DNA from: CAZZCN01 sp964652975
GTDB taxonomy: Bacteria; Bacillota; Clostridia; Saccharofermentanales; UBA5734
Length of the DNA stretch: 5,278 nt
Assembly (NCBI GenBank): GCA_964652975.1
Contig: CAZZCN010000146.1
Coordinates: forward strand, 1-5,278
Reading direction: 5' to 3'
Shown here: positions 1-5,278 of the stretch, in pieces
Layout of the letters: every line of letters begins with the position of its first letter
Position numbering within the stretch: position 1 is the stretch's first letter
Notes under the pieces: model-generated
Database searches by the model: none
The model's input: only the letters and a program-made list of their open reading frames with translations
What the model was told of the DNA's origin: nothing
Program-made: the position numbers and the translations under genes

Positions 1-182
1 TACCATTTTCGGCCGGCTATTTGAAAGCGGTTGCTCTTTTTGTTAATAAGCTTTGGAAATATAATGCTTTTTTCCACCAAAATACTCCTTTTGTGTTCAT
101 TTTGCATAAAAATAATGTATGATTTTTATATTTTATGTTTTAATTATATTCCTTTAGCACCCAATAACAATATAAAATATTT

Positions 183-214
183 ACACAAAGGTGCATTATT
201 TTTACCTTTTGTGT
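183..214. repeat. Imperfect inverted repeat upstream of the regulator promoter
   Basis: The left arm ACACAAAGGT (183-192) pairs with the right arm ACCTTTTGTGT (204-214), which carries one extra T, around an 11-base AT-rich loop. The right arm shares the 11-base element CCTTTTGTGTT (205-215) with an exact copy at 87-97, 118 bp upstream. The repeat ends about 30 bp before a TATAAT box, a plausible place for an operator. It could instead be the weak terminator of a gene to the left, since a short T-rich stretch follows, although that stretch is interrupted by G and C. Which role applies cannot be decided from this sequence. Confidence 0.4.
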
Positions 215-244
215 TTTCTGTGTAGTATTTTTATATTCACATTG

Positions 245-250
245 TATAAT
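245..250 (+). promoter_or_regulatory. Candidate -10 box for the AraC-type gene
   Basis: A perfect TATAAT lies 85 bases before the TTG start at 336, predicting a transcription start near 257 and a leader of roughly 80 bases. No good -35 hexamer is found 16-18 bp upstream; that stretch reads only GTAGTA-like sequence. A weak -35 would fit a promoter needing an activator, as is common for AraC-type targets, but in DNA this AT-rich a chance TATAAT is also likely. Confidence 0.4.
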
Positions 251-321
251 AAAAATAGATAGTCAACTGGTAAAGTGCAAAGCAGATAAATAATAACCCG
301 ATTAATAGATGGATTATAAGT

Positions 322-338
322 GAGAGGATTAGCAATTG
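322..338 (+). promoter_or_regulatory. Ribosome binding site and TTG start of the AraC-type gene
   Basis: The purine-rich GAGAGG at 322-327 lies 8 bases before TTG at 336-338. An in-frame TAG at 330-332 excludes any start further upstream, and the next in-frame ATG falls about 135 codons later, inside the protein. The TTG is therefore the only start that retains the full cupin-like domain. Confidence 0.75.
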
Positions 339-1211
339 GAAAGTAATCATTTAAAAACCGACATATATTTTCATTACATAAACAACAGAAGCAATGATGA
401 CCTGTTCGTCCTTGCCTTTGGTCATGAGAAATGTCGTAAAAACAAAGAAGCTATCGGTCCGATTAAAAAACCCCATTTTCTTTTCCACTATATCATTGGT
501 GGCAAAGGCACATTTGTTTTCAATGGTATTACGCATTCTTTATGCGAGAATGATATTTTCTGCATTTTCCCGAACAATGAATTTTATTATATTCAAGACG
601 CTGATGACCCCTGGGAATATATCTGGATTGAGCTAAACGGGTCAAAGGCAAAGGATTACTGCACCAAATCTCTTTTTTCAGTTGACAACCCCGTATACAA
701 ATGTATAGACCCTCATGTTCAATCTAGTTTGAAGGAGATGTTAAAGTGCCCTGATAACGAGGTATCACTGGAGCTTAATTCATTGTCACACCTTTACAAG
801 TTTTTTGCGCAATTGATAAATGAAAGAAATCCGATGATTGGTATAGACAGTTCCAAAAGGGATGTTCATATCAGTCTTGCTATAAAGTATATTGAAAACA
901 ATTATTCAGAAAGTGAACTTAGCCTTAAGAAGATCGGCAATCATCTCAGTATCAATCCGAGCTATCTGTCGCGCATATTCAAGGAGATTGTCGGTACTCC
1001 GATAAGCAAGTATATTATCGCACTGCGAATGCAAAAAGCCTGTGAATTGCTTGAGAAAAAAATCTATCCTATTAAAAATGTTGCCTATATGGTTGGATAT
1101 GCAGACCCGCATTTCTTTTCAAACGAATTCAAAAAGCATACAGGTACATCTCCTAAGCATTATGAGGCGGAAGGAAAATACAATGAAATTGAACAAAATA
1201 CGAATTCGTAA
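336..1211 (+). CDS. AraC-family transcriptional regulator (cupin plus double HTH)
   Basis: A 291-residue cytoplasmic DNA-binding regulator, normal length for the family. Residues about 45-105 match the AraC ligand-binding cupin: a Gly-Lys-Gly turn (56-58), an N-D-I segment before a Pro-Asn (79-80), and the PWEYIWIELNG stretch (92-102) typical of sugar-responsive members. Residues about 178-277 form the two-HTH domain. The first HTH is near 195-216 and contains LSINPSYLSRIFK. A linker helix follows with L-R-M-x-K-A-x-x-L-L (230-239). The second HTH carries the family signature from I246 through VGYADPHFFSNEFKKHTG to SPKHY (272-276). Proteins of this type usually activate genes for uptake or breakdown of a carbohydrate. 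The next gene, a secreted glycosidase-like protein, overlaps its 3' end by 29 bases and is the obvious candidate target, so autoregulation of the pair is likely (inference). The ligand cannot be read from the sequence. Confidence 0.93.
   Translation: MESNHLKTDIYFHYINNRSNDDLFVLAFGHEKCRKNKEAIGPIKKPHFLFHYIIGGKGTFVFNGITHSLCENDIFCIFPNNEFYYIQDADDPWEYIWIELNGSKAKDYCTKSLFSVDNPVYKCIDPHVQSSLKEMLKCPDNEVSLELNSLSHLYKFFAQLINERNPMIGIDSSKRDVHISLAIKYIENNYSESELSLKKIGNHLSINPSYLSRIFKEIVGTPISKYIIALRMQKACELLEKKIYPIKNVAYMVGYADPHFFSNEFKKHTGTSPKHYEAEGKYNEIEQNTNS
1171..1185 (+). promoter_or_regulatory. Ribosome binding site fixing the start of the beta-helix protein
   Basis: AAGGA at 1171-1175 stands 7 bases before ATG at 1183-1185, inside the last codons of the regulator gene. 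The open frame extends back to 1042, with other ATGs at 1042 and 1162, but neither has a Shine-Dalgarno sequence. Starting at 1183 also gives a protein beginning with a basic stretch followed by a hydrophobic export segment. The overlap suggests translational coupling with the regulator. Confidence 0.8.
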
Positions 1212-4200
1212 AAATTTTAAAAATGCCTTTTTTTCACTAAACAGGCGAGTTTTGCTGAAGAAAATTTCAGTTATAGCTTTGCTTTTCGTATTTTCCACTG
1301 TTTTTTACGGAGGTATCAATAATTTGAAAACATTTGCTTCATCGGATATCGACATAAGCTATCCTAATGCCTATCAGCCATACTCAATGACAAACCCCTC
1401 CGGAAAGCCGAATTTTACAGCAGGTCAGATTAGTACTCAAAAATTAAACGGAACAAGTATTCTAAACCAGATTATCGCCGCTGCTAATAATCTTTCAATC
1501 AGCCAGTTTACCATACCGGCAGGAAATTATGGGTTTGCTCAGTCAACTAATTACAAAAATGCAGCAACATACGGGTTTTTACTGGACGGTATTAAAAGGC
1601 CGGAAAACAATCCATTCACCATAAAAGCACAGGGAGTCACCTTCTGGTTTGATACCATGAGCGCACCTGCACCTAACTGGGGAAGGGCTGTTTATTTTAA
1701 TAACTGCGAAAACATAATGCTCGAAGGTCTAACAATAGACACGTATGAAAGAAACGCAATCGAAGGTTCACTTTCAGCTATTGATATTCCTAACAACCGC
1801 ATTGAAATAACACTTTTGGATGGCACCTTTGATAATGAGGCCAAAATTCTGGCGTACCCCGGAGCCGGAGACTCACAAGCCCGCCTCATACCAATCAAAC
1901 CTGATGGTAATCTGATTGCCCCTCTTTATAACATCAATGATACATGGGGTCCTGAATACCTTTTTATAAGCGGTATTACAAAAAGTGCCACTAACAAATA
2001 TTGGCTTAACATGCGCAGCAATGTGTTGCTGAATACAATTTTCACCACTAACTGGCTGAATGCCTATGGAAACGAAGGAACATTGCAGCTAGGCGATGGC
2101 ATCTGTCTTCTATACGGTGTCATGGGTGGTGTTGTTGTAGATAATTCCAAGCAGATTACAATCAAGGATACCAATTGCTATATAGCAAAGGCAAGTATAT
2201 TTGAAGGTGGAGGTTATGGCAATCACAAATGGATTAATGTTCATTTCTCACCAAGGCCAGGCACCAACCAGATTCTGGGCGGCGGTGAAAACATGTCAGA
2301 AGGTCTGCGGGTTGGCTCTACATATGATAATTGCTACTTTGGACTGACTTCGGATGATGCCATCAATATACATGGATTCTGGGGCAAGGCTCTTAATATT
2401 AACGGAAATACAACAATTTTTGACCGTGTACCAAGCGGTGTGGCAGTTGGAGATATTATAGAGATATATAATAACAAAAATGGAGCCCTTGTATATTCCT
2501 ACACAATAAGCGGTATTAACGGCGCTGTCGATACTGATATAAACGGGAACAGGCAAAATGTTGCCGTTACTTTTACGCAGACACCTGATCCGAGTATAGT
2601 TTCACAAAACGCTGACCTGTGGGCTAGATATACAAGTGCCGAATGCGCCGGATGGATTGTCAGAAACTGTGTTTTTGAAAGCAACTATCAAAGAATCCTT
2701 ATTCAGAGCGGTCCGGGGCTTTTTGAGAACAACATCGTTAATTCAATGGGTTCAGGTCTTCACCTCTATGGCAATTTTTACAGCTATGAAGGCGGTTTTC
2801 TTAATAATATTACAATTCAGAACAATGTGTTCCTTAATTCATCGCTTTCTCCTAATTCGCCCCCTATAATACTTGAATTCACTAACATGACCACTCAGAC
2901 ACAATGGCCTACCGATATTAGTATACTTGACAATCTATTTGTCAACGCAGGCGGAGAAGCTATAAGGCTTAAAAATGCGAAAAATGTACTCATTGAAGGA
3001 AACATAGTTACCAATCCACTAGTCTTTACAGCACTTGCAATGCCTGCAGCTTCTCGTGCATCAACGGTTTTTACCGGATTAAATGTTTCAAATGTAACTG
3101 TAAAGGATAACTATCTGTACGAAAAATCTTTATATACAACCGAAAATAAATTCTACAATGGCACTGCGACACTTGCTAATAACATAGCAGTCACCGAGTT
3201 TGGTGATACGACAACCCTTGGTGCCAGAGACGCATACTTCGCGCAAAAAACCGCTCAACAAATCATTTCTGCTGTAACCCCGCCTGCCGAAACCGTTTCG
3301 GGCAGCTCAAATCTCAACAACCTGAGTGTCGTAGGCTCGCCATTTACTGAAAACTTTACCAAAAATATGCTTTCGCTTTCAAACTTATATAGTTACGACC
3401 CGTCTCATTTCAGTATAATTCAAAATTATCAGTCAATATCCGGTAAATCTGTAAAGCAGGATTTTACAAACGCTTCAAATGGAGCCATTTACGCCTTCGC
3501 GACTAAAAATAAGCTTGTCACAGGAGGAACCTATACGCTGACTGCAAACTACAAGGTTCTGACAGACATAATGCCCACAAATTTTTATTTCGGATTTACC
3601 AGGGATGGGTTTGCAAATCAGATAAATACGAGAGTTGATTTTACAGGTAATGTGAAAAATACGGTTTACACTTTTAAACGTGAATTTACACTCGATTATT
3701 TTGATGATTACTATCTTCATTGGTTCAACACCAACGGAACCGATGGCTCTGTCATAGTCATCGATTCACTGATCCTTGAAAGGCTTGCAGCACCAACTCC
3801 GATTATCACCTTCAATACTTTGTCGGTTTCTTTGGACAATGTTGTCAGTGGCTTTAGCAAGGATGCCACTTGCTCCGATTTAATCTCTTTACTTACTACA
3901 AGAGCCGGAGTCCTCGTTAAATTTTACTACATGGGCACGTTAGAACTCAGCCCGGGGGATTTTGTAGGGACAAACACGACAATGAAAGTTTTCCTTGACA
4001 GCGCTTCGCCGCTCTACACCTATACCACTCTCTTGAGAGGAGATACAGACGAAGACGGAAGCATAACGATATCTGACCTTGCTATGATCAAAAGCCATTT
4101 GCTTAAGACATCAGCGTTGGAAGGCATCAATCTGCAAGCGGCCGATATGAATTCATCTTCAAGCGTATCAATCAGCGATCTTCTAGCGGTTAAGAAAGAA

Positions 4201-4215
4201 TTAATATTTAATTAG
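1183..4215 (+). CDS. Secreted right-handed beta-helix protein, GH110-like, with C-terminal dockerin
   Basis: A 1010-residue exported protein. Residues 1-52 form a signal peptide with an unusually long basic n-region (1-27), a hydrophobic core (about 28-43) and a likely cut after Thr-Phe-Ala (52). Residues about 85-670 form a right-handed parallel beta-helix: an N-terminal cap with IPAGNYGF (111-118), then many rungs of the type N-I-x-I-x-x-N-x-F. The segment TSDDAINIHG (389-398) closely resembles the Asp-Asp-Gly-Ile-Asn-Val-His-Gly motif of GH110 alpha-galactosidases. It is followed by an inserted beta-barrel-like stretch (about 399-485, with VGDIIEIYN) before the helix resumes, as in that family. 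Residues about 718-868 look like a jelly-roll carbohydrate-binding module. Residues about 872-950 form a small beta module often found before dockerins, and 953-1010 are the dockerin. The likely role is extracellular glycan cleavage. Family assignment rests on remembered motifs; another beta-helix family (polysaccharide lyase or epimerase-like) is possible. The beta-helix and secretion are far surer than the substrate. Confidence 0.85.
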   Translation: MKLNKIRIRKNFKNAFFSLNRRVLLKKISVIALLFVFSTVFYGGINNLKTFASSDIDISYPNAYQPYSMTNPSGKPNFTAGQISTQKLNGTSILNQIIAAANNLSISQFTIPAGNYGFAQSTNYKNAATYGFLLDGIKRPENNPFTIKAQGVTFWFDTMSAPAPNWGRAVYFNNCENIMLEGLTIDTYERNAIEGSLSAIDIPNNRIEITLLDGTFDNEAKILAYPGAGDSQARLIPIKPDGNLIAPLYNINDTWGPEYLFISGITKSATNKYWLNMRSNVLLNTIFTTNWLNAYGNEGTLQLGDGICLLYGVMGGVVVDNSKQITIKDTNCYIAKASIFEGGGYGNHKWINVHFSPRPGTNQILGGGENMSEGLRVGSTYDNCYFGLTSDDAINIHGFWGKALNINGNTTIFDRVPSGVAVGDIIEIYNNKNGALVYSYTISGINGAVDTDINGNRQNVAVTFTQTPDPSIVSQNADLWARYTSAECAGWIVRNCVFESNYQRILIQSGPGLFENNIVNSMGSGLHLYGNFYSYEGGFLNNITIQNNVFLNSSLSPNSPPIILEFTNMTTQTQWPTDISILDNLFVNAGGEAIRLKNAKNVLIEGNIVTNPLVFTALAMPAASRASTVFTGLNVSNVTVKDNYLYEKSLYTTENKFYNGTATLANNIAVTEFGDTTTLGARDAYFAQKTAQQIISAVTPPAETVSGSSNLNNLSVVGSPFTENFTKNMLSLSNLYSYDPSHFSIIQNYQSISGKSVKQDFTNASNGAIYAFATKNKLVTGGTYTLTANYKVLTDIMPTNFYFGFTRDGFANQINTRVDFTGNVKNTVYTFKREFTLDYFDDYYLHWFNTNGTDGSVIVIDSLILERLAAPTPIITFNTLSVSLDNVVSGFSKDATCSDLISLLTTRAGVLVKFYYMGTLELSPGDFVGTNTTMKVFLDSASPLYTYTTLLRGDTDEDGSITISDLAMIKSHLLKTSALEGINLQAADMNSSSSVSISDLLAVKKELIFN
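4039..4212 (+). other. Type I dockerin-like module at the C-terminus of the beta-helix protein
   Basis: Two 22-residue calcium-binding repeats joined by a linker. The first starts GDTDEDGSITISD (residues 953-965), with Asp or acidic residues at loop positions 1, 3, 5 and 12 and Gly at 6. The second reads ADMNSSSSVSISD (987-999), keeping Asp at 1, Asn at 3 and Asp at 12, but with Ser at positions 5 and 6 in place of the usual Asp-Gly. Each loop is followed by an amphipathic helix ending in Lys-rich or Leu-rich residues. Positions 10 and 11, which set cohesin specificity in studied dockerins, are Ile-Ser in both repeats. The module would bind a cohesin on a scaffoldin or cell-surface protein; none is encoded in this window. 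Confidence 0.82.
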
Positions 4216-4227
4216 AAAATCATTTAT

Positions 4228-4264
4228 CTATCCAATAACAAAATAAAATATTAATTATGGATAG
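4228..4264. repeat. Imperfect inverted repeat just after the beta-helix gene
   Basis: CTATCCA at 4228-4234 pairs with TGGATAG at 4258-4264. The stem extends by three further pairs (TAA at 4236-4238 with TTA at 4255-4257) past a single bulged A, around a 16-base AT-rich loop. It begins 13 bases after the stop codon and is not followed by a T-run, so it is unlikely to be the terminator. It could be a 3' mRNA stability hairpin or a protein-binding site. Confidence 0.4.
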
Positions 4265-4290
4265 CATTAGAATTGGTCGATATAGTTAAC

Positions 4291-4326
4291 AAAGCAGCTG
4301 TAAACATTGTATTTACAGCTGTTTTT
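4291..4326 (+). terminator. Intrinsic terminator of the regulator/beta-helix operon
   Basis: CAGCTGTAAA (4295-4304) and TTTACAGCTG (4312-4321) pair perfectly around a 7-base loop, followed at once by five T's (4322-4326). Three A's and a G upstream lengthen the stem through the T-run (a G-U pair plus A-U pairs), so the hairpin could also act on the opposite strand. It lies 75 bases after the beta-helix stop codon and separates that gene from the reductase. Confidence 0.85.
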
Positions 4327-4455
4327 AGGTGTCAGTTGCTATTTTACTTTAGTACTAATAATGACTATATACGATAAAATTCTATATACTAAATAATTCC
4401 GGGAAATCTTAGCTCATTATTTCCCATTGCACTGTCTGTTCAAGAAACAATTAGT

Positions 4456-4476
4456 AATACAGAATAATTTTGTATT
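4456..4476. promoter_or_regulatory. Near-perfect 21-bp palindrome, candidate operator
   Basis: Left arm AATACAGAAT (4456-4465) and right arm ATTTTGTATT (4467-4476) are complementary at 9 of 10 positions around a single central A. The right arm covers the -35 region of the promoter whose -10 box is at 4491-4496, where a bound repressor would block RNA polymerase. No regulator family is recognised from the sequence, and its AT-richness lowers confidence. Confidence 0.4.
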
Positions 4477-4496
4477 GCTTCTTTATTTGTTATAAT
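4470..4496 (+). promoter_or_regulatory. Extended -10 promoter for the reductase gene
   Basis: TGTTATAAT (4488-4496) is a perfect extended -10 element (TG, one base, TATAAT). The best -35-like hexamer, TTGTAT (4470-4475), sits at a short 15-bp spacing, so the extended -10 probably carries most of the strength. The transcript would start near 4503 and have a leader of about 127 bases. Confidence 0.6.
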
Positions 4497-4571
4497 AGTG
4501 TTGTTTAATTGAATTCAACTATATTTTGGAAATTGTGACTATTGCATTTAATATTACTTTTACAACTTAAT

Positions 4572-4587
4572 ATGGTAGTGTTACCAT
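4572..4587. promoter_or_regulatory. Palindrome in the reductase leader, candidate operator or small hairpin
   Basis: ATGGTA (4572-4577) and TACCAT (4582-4587) are exact inverse complements around GTGT. The element lies in the transcribed leader, 42 bases before the ATG and about 30 before the Shine-Dalgarno sequence. It could be a repressor site downstream of the promoter or a short RNA stem-loop; no specific regulator is implied. Confidence 0.35.
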
Positions 4588-4629
4588 TAGCAAAAACTCC
4601 ATAAAGAAAAATATTAAGGGGGATCATTT

Positions 4630-5278
4630 ATGAAGGCATTGATTACGGGGGCAAGTTCAGGAATCGGCCGCGATCTGGCAATTATTCTGAGCCGGATGGG
4701 CTATGAGCTGATTTTGGTTGCAAGAAGAACAGATAAGCTTCTTGAACTGCAAAAAGAACTTAAAACAAATTCAGAACTCATTTCTTTAGATTTATCCGTG
4801 GAAGGCTACTGTTATGACCTTTACGAAAAGGTGCAATCGCAAAATATTGATATCCTGGTCAATAATGCAGGGTTCGGTCTTTACGGAGAATTCCTTGGCA
4901 TTGACCTTTCCAAAGAACTCAACATGATCGATCTCAACATCAAGTCAGTACATATACTTACAAAGCTCTTCTTAAAGGATTTTAAGGAGCGTGACTCCGG
5001 GTACATACTTAACGTCGCCTCCTCCGCTGCTTTTCTTCCAGGGCCACTTTTTGCAGGATATTATGCCACAAAAGCATATGTGTTGCGCCTTACCGAGGGG
5101 ATTTATGAAGAGCTCAGGCGAAAGGGTAGCAAAGTCTATATAGGTGCACTTTGTCCCGGACCTGTACGTACTGAATTCGACATAGTTGCCAGCATCGGTC
5201 CGGGCAATAGAGGACTCACCAGTAAATTTGTTGCTGAATATGCAGTAAAAATGATGTTTAAGCGGAAGATGATAATTG
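4630..5278 (+). CDS. Short-chain dehydrogenase/reductase, DltE-like, truncated at the right edge
   Basis: The first 216 codons of a classical SDR oxidoreductase; family members are about 250-270 residues, so perhaps 40-50 are missing beyond the window. The start is ATG at 4630, 7 bases after a strong AAGGGGG (4616-4622). Visible motifs: the cofactor-binding TGASSGIG (6-13); an Arg-Arg pair after the second strand (32-33), favouring NADP(H); Asp54-Leu55; NNAG (78-81); the structural Asn103; and the catalytic Ser131, Tyr144 and Lys148, with normal 13-residue Ser-Tyr spacing. The PGPVRTEF stretch (176-183) follows. The pattern NNAGFGLYGEF together with CPGPVRTEF is typical of the COG0300/DltE-like group, general cytosolic carbonyl or alcohol oxidoreductases. 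The substrate is unknown. It follows a terminator and has its own promoter, so it is probably not co-transcribed with the glycosidase-like gene. Confidence 0.93.
   Translation, partial: MKALITGASSGIGRDLAIILSRMGYELILVARRTDKLLELQKELKTNSELISLDLSVEGYCYDLYEKVQSQNIDILVNNAGFGLYGEFLGIDLSKELNMIDLNIKSVHILTKLFLKDFKERDSGYILNVASSAAFLPGPLFAGYYATKAYVLRLTEGIYEELRRKGSKVYIGALCPGPVRTEFDIVASIGPGNRGLTSKFVAEYAVKMMFKRKMII

Larger units (their letters stand above)
1..335. other. AT-rich non-coding region upstream of the AraC-type gene
   Basis: No convincing gene is seen here. The composition is strongly A+T-rich, and the one short open frame that begins with a start codon (31-225) encodes a low-complexity hydrophobic peptide rich in Phe, Leu and Ile, typical of translated AT-rich DNA. 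A frame open from the left edge to a TGA at 120-122 could in principle be the tail of a neighbouring gene, but nothing in it is recognisable. The region holds two TATAAT hexamers (60-65 and 245-250), a repeated 11-base element (87-97 and 205-215) and an imperfect hairpin (183-214), listed separately where supportable. It most likely serves as the control region for the regulator gene. Confidence 0.6.
4327..4629. other. Non-coding region between the terminator and the reductase gene
   Basis: No gene is seen on either strand. The stretch is AT-rich and unusually full of short symmetrical elements. These include a 10-bp palindrome TTAGTACTAA (4349-4358), a direct repeat CTATATAC at 17-bp spacing (4365-4372 and 4382-4389), and arms GGGAAAT/ATTTCCC around 11 bases (4401-4407 and 4419-4425). 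The 21-bp palindrome, the promoter and the leader palindrome listed separately also fall here. Chance contributes to such matches in AT-rich DNA. The last 130 or so bases form the leader of the reductase gene. Confidence 0.6.

Overview
The window is low-GC DNA with Bacillota-type signals: extended -10 promoter boxes, purine-rich ribosome binding sites, a TTG start and a hairpin-plus-T-run terminator. A secreted protein ending in a type I dockerin-like module points to an anaerobic, polysaccharide-degrading Clostridia-type organism. The species cannot be named from this sequence.

Layout, all on the + strand. Positions 1-335 are very AT-rich and non-coding as far as I can tell; they hold a -10 box and a set of related direct and inverted repeats that could be operator sites. 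Positions 336-1211 encode an AraC-family regulator with an N-terminal cupin-like sensing domain and a C-terminal double helix-turn-helix. Overlapping its last 29 bases, positions 1183-4215 encode a 1010-residue exported protein: a long signal peptide, a right-handed parallel beta-helix resembling GH110-type glycosidases, a jelly-roll-like (CBM-like) region, a short pre-dockerin module and a C-terminal dockerin. A strong intrinsic terminator follows at about 4291-4326. Positions 4216-4629 are non-coding and rich in inverted repeats; they include a good extended -10 promoter overlapped by a near-perfect 21-bp palindrome. A short-chain dehydrogenase/reductase starts at 4630 and runs off the right edge.

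Working model (inference): the regulator senses a sugar or oligosaccharide and controls its own two-gene transcript. That transcript delivers a secreted enzyme acting on a glycan, possibly one with terminal alpha-galactosyl units. The dockerin would attach the enzyme to a cohesin-bearing scaffold. The terminator and new promoter suggest the reductase is a separate transcription unit with no evident functional link. The most unusual object is the beta-helix protein. It has a GH110-like active-site motif with a possible Asp-to-Glu change and a dockerin whose second calcium loop is degenerate. I found no CRISPR array, tRNA, rRNA, transposase or phage gene.
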